Below are positions 35,904 through 43,445 of a stretch of 64,000 nucleotides of DNA, in pieces. The first letter of the stretch is position 1; each line of letters begins with the position of its first letter. The position numbers were made by a program, and so were the translations under genes. Origin of the DNA: Phreatobacter cathodiphilus (GTDB taxonomy: Bacteria > Pseudomonadota > Alphaproteobacteria > Rhizobiales > Phreatobacteraceae); assembly GCF_003008515.1 (NCBI RefSeq), contig NZ_CP027668.1, positions 2,410,001 to 2,474,000 of the forward strand, written 5' to 3'. Under the pieces are notes generated by a model, which did no database searches, was not told where the DNA came from, and saw nothing but the letters and a program-made list of their open reading frames with translations.

Positions 35904-36605
35904 TCAGCCCTCGTCGTCGTCGTCGCGCAGGGACTTGAGGTTCGCGAAGACCTTCTCGGCGTCGTAGCGCTCCTCGCGCTTGGGCGCCTCGTCACGCTCG
36001 AAGGGATCGTACTTGGCCGGCGCCGACGTCGTCTGGTCGGCGGGCAGCAGGGTCTGCTCGGGCGTGGTGTCGACAGGGCCGCGCTCCTTGGCGGCACGGT
36101 TGACCTCGAAGTCGAGGTCGATCTGCGAGCACAGGCCCAGCGTCACCGGGTCCATCGGAGTCAGCGTCTGCGAGTTCCAGTGGGTGCGGTCGCGGATCGC
36201 GGCGATGGTCGGCTTGGTGGTGCCGACGAGGCGCATGATGGCCGCGTCCTTCAGCTCGGGATGGTTGCGCACCAGCCAGAGGATGGCGTTCGGACGGTCC
36301 TGGCGGCGCGACACCGGCGTGTAGCGCGGGCCCTTCTTCGACTTGACCTCCGGCAGCTTCACCTTGGGCGGGGCGAGCTTCAGGCGATAGGCCGGATCCT
36401 TCTCCGCCTTGGCGATCTCCTCGCGGGTCAGCTGTCCCGTGATGATGGGATCGGCACCCTTGATGCCCTGGGCGGCCTCGCCGTCGGCGATCGCCTTCAC
36501 CTCGAGCGGATGCAGGGTGCAGAAGGCGGCGATCTGCTCGAAGGACAGCGCGGTGTTGTCGACGAGCCAGACGGCTGTCGCCTTGGGCATGAGAAGCTGG
36601 GTCAT
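35904..36605 (-). CDS. trcR: DUF1013 cell-cycle transcriptional regulator (TrcR family)
   Basis: A 233-residue protein almost entirely of the DUF1013 family, conserved across alphaproteobacteria. It opens with MPKATAVWLVDNTALSFEQI, and contains the long invariant stretch around NAILWLVRNHPELKDAAIMRLVGTTK and TIAAIRDRTHWN. Members named TrcR associate with RNA polymerase and affect cell-cycle gene expression; that is family knowledge. The acidic C-terminus (about residues 190-233) is variable. The ATG at 36605 is two codons into the usual family start. It lies just upstream of chpT on the same strand. Confidence 0.85.
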   Translation of the reverse strand: MTQLLMPKATAVWLVDNTALSFEQIAAFCTLHPLEVKAIADGEAAQGIKGADPIITGQLTREEIAKAEKDPAYRLKLAPPKVKLPEVKSKKGPRYTPVSRRQDRPNAILWLVRNHPELKDAAIMRLVGTTKPTIAAIRDRTHWNSQTLTPMDPVTLGLCSQIDLDFEVNRAAKERGPVDTTPEQTLLPADQTTSAPAKYDPFERDEAPKREERYDAEKVFANLKSLRDDDDEG

Positions 36606-36925
36606 GGCGTGCCTCTTGTGGGTCGATCGGACGGAGGCTGCGGCCGGGGCGGGAGCGTGAGGGCTCCCGTGCCCGGGCCTTGGGGTCCGGGCCGAGGCGA
36701 CCGCCTCGTATCGATCAACGGATCGGGAAATCACGACCGATATAGCCGCGCCGCTTCCCCGACGCAAACGAGGACTTCAAAATTCGGCGGAAAGCTCGAA
36801 AGACCATGGACAGCGCGAGCGGATTCTGTTACGCGCCTGTCTTCTTTGGGCATGATGTCTCCGCACGGGTCCTCCGTGGGGGTCTTGCTCGACCTCGAAT
36901 CCAGATGGCTTGAAGGATCATCGGC
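36606..36925. other. divergent intergenic region trcR-rpsU
   Basis: 320 bases. It must carry both promoters; I see no reading frame worth calling. A GC-rich stretch near 36668-36696 has repeated CCCGGG/CCGGGCC blocks but no clean hairpin with a T-run. No TTAA-N7-TTAA box is present. Confidence 0.4.
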
Positions 36926-37174
36926 GTGCAGGTTCTTGTTCGCGACAACAATGTCGATCAGGCGCTCAAGGCGCTCAAGAAGAAGATGCAGCGTGAAGGC
37001 ATCTTCCGCGAGATGAAGCTGCGCGGCCACTACGAGAAGCCGTCCGAGAAGAAGGCGCGCGAGAAGGCCGAGGCCGTGCGCCGCGCCCGCAAGCTCGCCC
37101 GCAAGAAGGCCCAGCGCGAGGGTCTGATCCCCGCCAAGCCGGTGAAGGTCCGCGCCGCCGCCGGCGCCCGCTGA
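36926..37174 (+). CDS. rpsU: 30S ribosomal protein S21
   Basis: An 82-residue, very basic protein of the small ribosomal subunit. The first 60 residues are the conserved S21 core ([20 protein letters not shown], then [17 protein letters not shown]), with a Lys/Arg/Ala-rich tail of alphaproteobacterial type. The start is GTG at 36926, preceded by AAGGAT, and is not a usual ATG. It appears monocistronic. S21 contacts the 16S 3' end and mRNA during initiation, so its expression level can affect which messages are translated. Confidence 0.95.
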   Translation: MQVLVRDNNVDQALKALKKKMQREGIFREMKLRGHYEKPSEKKAREKAEAVRRARKLARKKAQREGLIPAKPVKVRAAAGAR

Positions 37175-37209
37175 CCGAACTGACCTTAGGCTCCGCCGTA
37201 TTTTTGACA

Positions 37210-37237
37210 GGCCCGCGACGAAAGATCATCGCGGGCC
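37210..37237. terminator. 9-bp hairpin after rpsU
   Basis: GGCCCGCGA (37210-37218) pairs perfectly with TCGCGGGCC (37229-37237) around a 10-base loop. TTTTT (37201-37205) lies just before it rather than after, so on the plus strand it is not a canonical terminator. It may be a 3' stabilising hairpin for rpsU. Confidence 0.5.
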
Positions 37238-37304
37238 GGTTCGATTCCGGGCCCGCCTGTGGCGGACCGCCTCGCCGCTCAGGCCGATGATAGGACGATG
37301 GGAC

Positions 37305-38189
37305 ATGACACGTTCGGCCCACGCGACGGCCCACCTTCCGCGGCTCCTCGTTCTCGCCGCGGGCCTTGCCCTCGGCGGCTGCAGCTCGACCGGTGGCGTC
37401 ACCTCCGTCGGTTCTCAGACCGGCGGTGACGACGTGGAGTCGAGCTATATCGGCTCGACCGCCAACCTCGCCTCGCTGGGCGACGTGGTGCAGCGCAACC
37501 CCAACGATCCCCAGGCCTTCAACATGCGCGGCACGGTCCTCGCCCGCACCGGCCGCCGGGCCGAGGCGCTGGCCGACTTCTCGCGCGCCATCCAGATCGA
37601 TCCGAACTACGCCCAGGCGCTGTCCAACCGCGCCCTCGTCCATCGCCAGAGCGGCCGCGCCGACCTCGCCCTCGCCGACTACAACCGGGCGATCGCCGCG
37701 GACGCCAACTACGCCGCCGCCTATATCGGCCGCGGCAACGTCTACCGGACGCAGAACCGCCACGCCGAGGCGCTGGCGGACTACAACCGCGCCATCCAGA
37801 TCAACGGATCCAACGCGCAGGCCTATCACAACCGCGCCCTGGTCTGGGCGGCGCAGGGCAACCACCGCCAGGCGGTGGAGGACTTCACCACGGCCCTCGG
37901 CCTCGCCCCCAACAATGCCGAGCCCTATTACGGCCGCGGCCTGAGCTATCTCGCCCTGAACGAGAACAAGCTCGCCCTCGACGATTTCAACGAGGCGGTG
38001 CAGTTCGACCAGCGCAATCCCGACCTCTGGGTCGCCCGCGGCCAGGCGCTGGAGCGCACCGGCGACACCGAGCGGGCCCTCGGCTCCTACACCAAGGCGA
38101 TCAGCGTCGAGGAGAACCATCCCGGCGCCCGCGAGGGCTTCGCCCGCCTCGGCGGTCGCGCCGGACAGACCTACCGCCTGTTCAACTGA
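37305..38189 (+). CDS. TPR-repeat lipoprotein
   Basis: A 294-residue lipoprotein. The lipobox LGGC places the lipidated cysteine at residue 26. The rest is a run of about six tetratricopeptide repeats of 34 residues, with signature residues in patterns such as ADFSRAIQIDPNYAQALSNRAL and ADYNRAIQINGSNAQAYHNRAL (parts shown). TPR lipoproteins scaffold protein complexes at the envelope; no partner is suggested by neighbours. The ATG at 37305 is preceded by AGGACG; an ATG six codons upstream is possible. It stands alone. Confidence 0.85.
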   Translation: MTRSAHATAHLPRLLVLAAGLALGGCSSTGGVTSVGSQTGGDDVESSYIGSTANLASLGDVVQRNPNDPQAFNMRGTVLARTGRRAEALADFSRAIQIDPNYAQALSNRALVHRQSGRADLALADYNRAIAADANYAAAYIGRGNVYRTQNRHAEALADYNRAIQINGSNAQAYHNRALVWAAQGNHRQAVEDFTTALGLAPNNAEPYYGRGLSYLALNENKLALDDFNEAVQFDQRNPDLWVARGQALERTGDTERALGSYTKAISVEENHPGAREGFARLGGRAGQTYRLFN

Positions 38190-38191
38190 TC

Positions 38192-38211
38192 GAGCGGGTT
38201 TCTGCCCGCTC
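38192..38211. terminator. GAGCGGG/CCCGCTC hairpin
   Basis: Perfect 7-base arms (38192-38198, 38205-38211) with a 6-base loop, directly after the TPR gene stop codon. No T-run follows, so termination is only possible. Confidence 0.45.
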
Positions 38212-38226
38212 CGGGAATCGGGAATG

Positions 38227-38376
38227 CCCCACCCTCACCCTCCCCTCGCTGCCGCGAGGAGAGGGGGACTACGGCGCCGCGCCAGATCGTCAACCCTCGT
38301 GCCTGGCGCACCCGCTGCGGATCAGCCGCGGGAGTGGAAGGCCCCTCCCCGCGCGGCGGGGAGGGTGCGGGTGGGG
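38227..38376. repeat. 150-bp palindromic intergenic element
   Basis: Outer arms of 19 bases match at 18 of 19 positions: CCCCACCCTCACCCTCCCC (38227-38245) and its complement at 38358-38376. Each end also folds on itself (CTCGC with GCGAG at the left; CCCTCCCCGC with GCGGGGAGGG at the right). The element carries no coding frame. It looks like a REP/MITE-type dispersed repeat of the kind found between genes in rhizobial genomes. Related arms occur at 8154 and 62785. Confidence 0.65.
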
Positions 38377-38404
38377 TATTGCCTGAATCAAGCGTTGCCC
38401 GACC

Positions 38405-38884
38405 TCATTCCAGGTCCTTCGCCAGCTCCATCACCGCCGGCCGGAACCCGAAACGCTCATAGGCCTTGCGCGCGATCGTGTTGCCGACGATGGCGCCGAT
38501 CATCAGCCGCCTGACGCCGTGGCCGCGGGCGAGCCGCTGGGCCTCCTCGAGCAGGGCCGTGCCGATCCCCTGCCCCCGGTATCGCTCGTCGACGACGAGT
38601 TCCGTCACCCAGCCGACCCGGCCGAGATCGGCCCGGAGATAAGGCTGCGGCGGCTCCAGCACGAAGCACATCATCCCCACCGGCTCCGCCCCGTCGAGCG
38701 CCACCATCAGCGCCCCCCCGTCGCGTCCCACACGCCTGAGGTCGCTCTCCAGACAGGCCTCCGCCGCCTTGAGATCGCGCGCCCGGTCGGCCGAGATGCC
38801 GTCCTCGAAGAGGTTGAGTTGATGCACGAGGCCGATCACCGCCTGGCGGTCGGCGGGCGCATAGGGGCGGATGGCGATGCTCAT
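38405..38884 (-). CDS. GNAT family N-acetyltransferase
   Basis: A 159-residue GCN5-fold acetyltransferase. The acetyl-CoA site is VDERYRGQGIGTALLEEAQRLARGHG (R-x-x-G-x-G), followed by NTIARKAYERFGFRP, the typical motif B. The acceptor is unknown. Its ATG shares bases with the stop codon of the DUF3303 gene (ATGA), so it is translationally coupled to it. A substrate shared with the DUF3303 protein is possible but not shown. Confidence 0.85.
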   Translation of the reverse strand: MSIAIRPYAPADRQAVIGLVHQLNLFEDGISADRARDLKAAEACLESDLRRVGRDGGALMVALDGAEPVGMMCFVLEPPQPYLRADLGRVGWVTELVVDERYRGQGIGTALLEEAQRLARGHGVRRLMIGAIVGNTIARKAYERFGFRPAVMELAKDLE

Positions 38885-39171
38885 GGAACGGCGCCGTCGA
38901 GGTGGGGCGCGACGACCGCGCGGGTCTCGTCGCTCGACACCACCGGAACGATCTCGAAAGTGATGCCGGAACCGCGCCAGGACAGCACCCATTCCTGCAG
39001 CAGGCGCAGGTCGTCGCATTGCATGAGCTGGAAGCAGCGGTCGAAGTTCGGTTCGATCCAGCTCCCCACATAGATGAGCCCTTCGGGCAGCGAACGCCCG
39101 CTGTCGCGCACCCGCCGGTAGACCGGGACCGGATCGCAGCCGGCGAAGCGCTCGATGACCATGAAGAGCAT
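38881..39171 (-). CDS. DUF3303 domain protein
   Basis: A 96-residue protein of the DUF3303 family: MLFMVIERF at the start, then SWIEPNFDRCFQLMQCDD with two cysteines spaced six apart, which is characteristic. The fold is probably a dimeric alpha/beta-barrel-like small protein. Function is unknown. The ATG at 39171 is preceded by GGGAGG. It overlaps the following GNAT gene by four bases. The terminator of the transhydrogenase operon lies immediately upstream, partly in this gene's leader. Confidence 0.75.
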   Translation of the reverse strand: MLFMVIERFAGCDPVPVYRRVRDSGRSLPEGLIYVGSWIEPNFDRCFQLMQCDDLRLLQEWVLSWRGSGITFEIVPVVSSDETRAVVAPHLDGAVP

Positions 39172-39181
39172 GGTGCCTCCC

Positions 39182-39211
39182 AAAAAAGAAGCGGGGCCCG
39201 ACAGCCCCGCT
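39182..39211 (-). terminator. rho-independent terminator of the pnt operon
   Basis: Read on the minus strand: AGCGGGGC, 6-base loop, GCCCCGCT, then TTCTTTTTT. It lies 49 bases after the pntB stop codon. Its T-run ends close to the DUF3303 ribosome binding site, so readthrough would feed that gene. Confidence 0.85.
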
Positions 39212-39259
39212 CCGATCCTAGATCATCCGGCGGCGGCCCCTCAACCGAGGGGCTGGAGG

Positions 39260-40663
39260 TCAATGCCCCAGGGCCTTGACGATGCTCTCCACCATCTTCT
39301 TGGCGTCGGCGAGCAGCATCATCGTGTTGTCGCGATAGAACACGTCGTTGTCGATGCCGGCATAGCCGACGCCGCCCATGCCGCGCTTCACGAACAGGAT
39401 GTTGCCGGCCTTCTCGACGTCGAGAACCGGCATGCCGTAGATCGGCGAGGTCTTGTCGGTCTTCGCCGCCGGATTGGTCACGTCGTTGGCGCCGATCACG
39501 AAGGCGACGTCCGCCTGGGCGAATTCGGAGTTGATGTCCTCGAGCTCGAAGACCTCGTCATAGGGCACGTTGGCTTCCGCCAGCAGCACGTTCATGTGGC
39601 CGGGCATGCGGCCGGCGACCGGATGGATGGCGTATTTCACCTCCACCCCCTCCTTCTTCAGGAGGTCGGCCATCTCGCGCAGGGCGTGCTGCGCCTGGGC
39701 CACCGCCATGCCGTAACCCGGCACGATGATGACCTTCTGGGCGTTCTTCATGATGTAGGCGGCGTCCTCGGCCGAGCCCGCCTTGTAGGGCCGCGCCTCG
39801 GCCGAACCGCCGGCCGCCGCATCCTCGCCGCCGAAGCCGCCGAGGATGACGGAGATGAAGGAGCGGTTCATCGCCTTGCACATGATGTAGGACAGGATGG
39901 CGCCCGACGAGCCCACCAGCGCGCCGGTGATGATCAGCGCCGTATTGCCCAGCGTGAAGCCGATGCCCGCCGCCGCCCAGCCCGAATAGGAGTTGAGCAT
40001 CGACACGACCACCGGCATGTCGGCGCCCCCGATGGGGATGATCAGCGTCACGCCGACGACGAAGGAGAGGATGACGATCAGCCAGAAGGCGAGCGTGCTC
40101 TCCGTCCGCATGAAGACGATCATCAGCACGACGATGGCCGCGGCCAGCGCGATGTTGATGAGGTGGCGCTGCGGCAGCATGATCGGCTTGCCGCTCATCC
40201 GCCCGTCGAGCTTCAGGAAGGCGATGACCGAGCCAGTGAAGGTGATGGCGCCGATGGCGGCGCCGAGGCCCATCTCGAACAGCGACAGGCCCTTGATGCC
40301 GCCCCGCGAGCCGATGTCGAAGGCCGTCGGCGCATAGAGCGCGGCGGCCGCCACGAAGACGGCGGCGAGGCCGACGCCCGAGTGGAAGGCGGCGACGAGC
40401 TGCGGCATCGAGGTCATCGGCACCCGGCGGGCAATGACCGCGCCGATGCCGCCGCCGATGCCGAGGCCGGCGAGGACCAGGATCCAGGCGCCGATGCCCG
40501 CGGGCCGCGCATAGGCCAGCGTCGTCAGCACGGCGATGGTCATGCCGACCATGCCCATGAGGTTGCCCTGCCGCGAGGTGGACGGGCTGGACAGGCCGCG
40601 CAAGCTCAGGATGAAGAGGACGCCCGAGACGAGATAGAGGAGGGCTGCGAGGTTCGCCGACAT
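39260..40663 (-). CDS. pntB: NAD(P) transhydrogenase subunit beta
   Basis: A 467-residue subunit. The N-terminal part has about eight to nine membrane helices forming domain II with the alpha partner; the C-terminal 180 residues are domain III, the NADP(H)-binding domain, with VPGYGMAVAQAQ, HPVAGRMPGHMNVLLAEA and NDVTNPAA, all conserved. The enzyme couples inward proton movement to NADPH formation from NADH. The start at 40663 is four bases after the pntAB stop codon. It is the last gene of the operon, before a strong terminator. Confidence 0.96.
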   Translation of the reverse strand: MSANLAALLYLVSGVLFILSLRGLSSPSTSRQGNLMGMVGMTIAVLTTLAYARPAGIGAWILVLAGLGIGGGIGAVIARRVPMTSMPQLVAAFHSGVGLAAVFVAAAALYAPTAFDIGSRGGIKGLSLFEMGLGAAIGAITFTGSVIAFLKLDGRMSGKPIMLPQRHLINIALAAAIVVLMIVFMRTESTLAFWLIVILSFVVGVTLIIPIGGADMPVVVSMLNSYSGWAAAGIGFTLGNTALIITGALVGSSGAILSYIMCKAMNRSFISVILGGFGGEDAAAGGSAEARPYKAGSAEDAAYIMKNAQKVIIVPGYGMAVAQAQHALREMADLLKKEGVEVKYAIHPVAGRMPGHMNVLLAEANVPYDEVFELEDINSEFAQADVAFVIGANDVTNPAAKTDKTSPIYGMPVLDVEKAGNILFVKRGMGGVGYAGIDNDVFYRDNTMMLLADAKKMVESIVKALGH

Positions 40664-40667
40664 CGGT

Positions 40668-41150
40668 TCAGCCCTTGCTCGTCGCCGGCTTGTCCTTCGC
40701 CTTGTACATCGCAAGCATGCGCTGTGTGACGAGGAAGCCGCCGAAGATGTTGATCGCCGCGAGGACCAGCGCGATGAAGCCGAAGATGCGGGCCATCACC
40801 GTGCCGGAGTCCATGACCTGCACGCCGACCGCGAGAAGCGCGCCGACGACGATGACCGAGGAGATGGCGTTGGTGACCGACATCAGCGGCGTGTGCAGGG
40901 CCGGCGTCACCGACCACACCACGTAATAGCCGACGAAGACGGCGAGGGCGAAGATGGTGAGGCGGAAGACCGTCGGGTCGATCGCCCCGCCGGTGGCGCT
41001 GTGGACGGCGGCGCCGGCCACGGTGGCGATCTGGTCGGCGACCGCGGTGGCCTGTTCGGAGGCGAGCCGCGCCTGTTCGGCGGCGATGCGCGCCGCCTCG
41101 GCTGCGGCGCGGGCCCGTTCGAGGGCCTGGTCTGGCGTCAGCGTCGTCAT
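40668..41150 (-). CDS. pntAB: NAD(P) transhydrogenase alpha subunit, membrane part (PntAB)
   Basis: A 160-residue protein carrying the membrane helices that in Escherichia coli form the end of one PntA chain. About residues 10-50 are an Ala/Glu-rich helix ([20 protein letters not shown]), followed by three to four membrane segments including [28 protein letters not shown]. The split alpha subunit is standard for alphaproteobacteria such as Rhodospirillum rubrum. GAGGGGAAACGA precedes the ATG. It lies between pntAA and pntB with minimal spacing. Confidence 0.92.
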   Translation of the reverse strand: MTTLTPDQALERARAAAEAARIAAEQARLASEQATAVADQIATVAGAAVHSATGGAIDPTVFRLTIFALAVFVGYYVVWSVTPALHTPLMSVTNAISSVIVVGALLAVGVQVMDSGTVMARIFGFIALVLAAINIFGGFLVTQRMLAMYKAKDKPATSKG

Positions 41151-41165
41151 TCGTTTCCCCTCGGA

Positions 41166-42389
41166 TCAGGCCTTGGTGGACTTCTTCGGCGCCGGCTTCG
41201 GCTTGGCCGGCGCCGGGTCCTCGCCCGCCGGTGCGGCGGCGGCGGGGGCCGGCGGCGGAGGCGCCGCGGACTGGAAGTTCGGATGCACCACCGCCCCGTC
41301 GCGGGTCAGCAGCGTCGCCTTCACCAGTTCGTCGTCCCACGGCACGACGAGGGCCTTCGCGGCCTTGTCGATCATGATTTCGAGGAAGGCGAAGAGGTTC
41401 TTGGCATAGAGCGAGGAGGAGGTCGCGGCGAGGCGGCCGGGCACGTTGGCGTGGCCGACGATCTTCACGCCGTTCTCCGTCACCACGATCTCGCCGGCCT
41501 TGGCGCCCTCGACGTTGCCGCCGCGCTCGACGGCGAGGTCGACGATGACCGAACCCGCCTTCATCGAGGCGACCATGGCGGCGGTGACGAGCCGCGGCGC
41601 GGCACGGCCCGGGATCAGCGCCGTGGTGATGACGATGTCCTGTTTGGCGATGTGCTCGGCGACCAGGGCCGCCTGCTTGGCCTGATATTCCGCCGACATC
41701 GGCTTGGCGTAGCCGGCGGCGGTCTCGGCCTGCTTGAACTCGTCGTCCATCACGGCGACGAATTTGGCACCGAGGCTCTCCACCTGCTCCTTGGCGGCGG
41801 GGCGCACGTCGGTGGCGGTGACCACGGCGCCGAGCCGGCGGGCCGTGGCGATGGCCTGGAGGCCGGCGACGCCGGCGCCCATCACGAAGATCTTGGCGGC
41901 GGGAACGGTGCCCGCGGCGGTCATCATCATCGGCAGGGCGCGGCCGAACTCGCCGGCGCCGTCGATCACGGCACGATAGCCGGCGAGGTTCGCCTGGCTC
42001 GACAGCACGTCCATGACCTGGGCACGGGTGATGCGCGGCATCAGCTCCATGGCGAAGGCGGAGACGCCGGCCGCGGCCATGGCGCCGAGTGCCGCCTCGT
42101 TGCCGTAAGGGTCCATGGTGGCGAGCACCACGGCGCCCGCCTTGTAGCCCTTGAGCTCGGCGGCGGAGGGACGGCGCACCTTGAGGACGACGTCCGCGCC
42201 CTTGACCGCATCGGCGGAGAGACTGGCGCCGGCGGCCGCATAGTCCGCGTCGATGATGCCGGAGGACAGGCCCGCGCCGGGTTCCACCACGACCTCGGCG
42301 CCCAGCGCCATCAGGCGCTTCACCGTGTCGGGCGTGCCGGCGACGCGCGGCTCGCCGCCTTCCGTCTCCCTGGGGATCGCGATCCGCAT
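41166..42389 (-). CDS. pntAA: NAD(P) transhydrogenase alpha subunit, NAD-binding part (PntAA)
   Basis: A 407-residue soluble domain I. The start MRIAIPRETEGGEPRVAGTPDTV is diagnostic, the NAD-binding fold includes FVMGAGVAGLQAIATARRLGAVVTATDVR (partly quoted), and the mobile-loop/RQD-type contact region ends before an Ala/Pro-rich tail of about 35 residues. The tail (AAPPPPAPAAAAPAG) is less conserved and longer than in many relatives. The ATG at 42389 follows GGAGGA; a TTG one codon earlier is the only alternative. First gene of the pnt operon. Confidence 0.95.
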   Translation of the reverse strand: MRIAIPRETEGGEPRVAGTPDTVKRLMALGAEVVVEPGAGLSSGIIDADYAAAGASLSADAVKGADVVLKVRRPSAAELKGYKAGAVVLATMDPYGNEAALGAMAAAGVSAFAMELMPRITRAQVMDVLSSQANLAGYRAVIDGAGEFGRALPMMMTAAGTVPAAKIFVMGAGVAGLQAIATARRLGAVVTATDVRPAAKEQVESLGAKFVAVMDDEFKQAETAAGYAKPMSAEYQAKQAALVAEHIAKQDIVITTALIPGRAAPRLVTAAMVASMKAGSVIVDLAVERGGNVEGAKAGEIVVTENGVKIVGHANVPGRLAATSSSLYAKNLFAFLEIMIDKAAKALVVPWDDELVKATLLTRDGAVVHPNFQSAAPPPPAPAAAAPAGEDPAPAKPKPAPKKSTKA

Positions 42390-42490
42390 CAACTGCTCCT
42401 CCGGTCCGCCCTGCGCGGGGCCGCTCCGAGGGGCGTCATGTCAACCTGTGCGGCACCCGCTGCCCCCCGGAAACGGGCGTGCCTCGCCCG

Positions 42491-42637
42491 TCAGAGCAGG
42501 AAGATCGCCATCAGGATCATCAGGATGACGAGAGAGACCGTGCCCCACTTCGTCAGCCCGGTGAAGAAGGCGTAGGTGCGCTCGTGCTCGGCATAGTCCA
42601 TCGGTGCGATGCCGTCGACGCGCGGTTCGGAGGCCAT
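42491..42637 (-). CDS. aa3-type cytochrome c oxidase subunit IV
   Basis: A 48-residue protein. Its N-terminal MDYAEHERTYAFFTGLTKWG and the single C-terminal membrane helix (VSLVILMILMAIFLL) are the signature of the bacterial aa3-oxidase subunit IV family (COX4_pro_2). The subunit sits at the surface of the cytochrome c oxidase complex, without redox centres. AGGAG lies seven bases before the ATG at 42637. It lies upstream of pntAA on the same strand, 101 bases away, and may share its transcript, although the other oxidase genes are not here. Its shortness makes it easy to miss. Confidence 0.88.
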   Translation of the reverse strand: MASEPRVDGIAPMDYAEHERTYAFFTGLTKWGTVSLVILMILMAIFLL

Positions 42638-42731
42638 GGTTCAACTCCTGAAAGACAGCCACTTCTCACCGCTTGGGGTAGCGCATGGATCGTGGTCTTG
42701 CAACGCACCCGAAGCGCCTAATTTCGCCGCA

Positions 42732-43349
42732 TCAGCGGGGCGCGGTGAAGGCGGGAACGCCGCCCTGGACGGCGGCCCCGCCGCCACCCGATCCGGCCGG
42801 CGCATTGGGCAGCGGCGTCGGGCGCGGGCCCGAGGAGGCCGGTGTCGGGTCGGGCCGGCGCTGCGGGCTGGCGGGAGGGACCGGCGCCGCCATGGGCGGC
42901 GCGGACTGCGGCGGACGCTGGCTGTCGTCGGTGAGCTGCACCGTCCATTGCCGCTGGTCCTGGGTGTCCACCTCGAAGAAGCCGAGACGGTCGTAGCCGC
43001 GCGCCAGGCACTGCTCGATGCCGCGGATGGTGAACTCCTTGTCGCGCGAGCACATGAAGGCCCGGCCCGACCACTCGCCGCCCTGGTCGTAGTCGACGGC
43101 GTAGAGGTAGTAGTAGCGCGCCACCAGGGGCCCGCGCAGGATGGTCTCGCAGGACCTGGCCGGCACGTTCCACCAGCCCTCGGTGGTCCAGCCCTCGCCG
43201 TCCTTGTAGCCGATGGCGACGCCCACCCGGCTTCCCGTCGTGTTGCACAGGCGCAGGTCCGCGGCGGCGGGCGCCGTGCCGCCGAGCCATATCGCGCCCG
43301 ACGCCAGGGCGGCGAGGAGGCAGAATGCGCGGGGGGAGAGACGAGTCAT
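42732..43349 (-). CDS. secreted DUF1036 protein
   Basis: A 205-residue protein with a signal peptide (hydrophobic about residues 9-23, cleavage near AAAD). The mature domain is DUF1036: LRLCNTTGSRVGVAIGYKDGEGWTTEGWW near residue 32, with four cysteines likely forming disulfides (CNTT, SCET, MCSRD, QCLARG). The last 70 residues are Pro/Ser/Gly-rich and disordered. DUF1036 is a periplasmic domain of unknown function widespread in alphaproteobacteria. The ATG at 43349 has a weak ribosome binding site. Confidence 0.8.
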   Translation of the reverse strand: MTRLSPRAFCLLAALASGAIWLGGTAPAAADLRLCNTTGSRVGVAIGYKDGEGWTTEGWWNVPARSCETILRGPLVARYYYLYAVDYDQGGEWSGRAFMCSRDKEFTIRGIEQCLARGYDRLGFFEVDTQDQRQWTVQLTDDSQRPPQSAPPMAAPVPPASPQRRPDPTPASSGPRPTPLPNAPAGSGGGGAAVQGGVPAFTAPR

Positions 43350-43445
43350 CAGCGCCTTGTCATCCAGCTCTTTGGCTTTTCCTTGATACCACCGGCACTG
43401 TCAACGAAACGGCCGGCCGCAAATCCAGCCGTCCACCGCGGCGCG

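Noticed and set aside
37229-37265. GGTTCGATTCC, resembling a tRNA T-arm
   Set aside because: No D-arm, anticodon stem or acceptor partner lies upstream or on the other strand; it belongs to palindromic sequence after rpsU.
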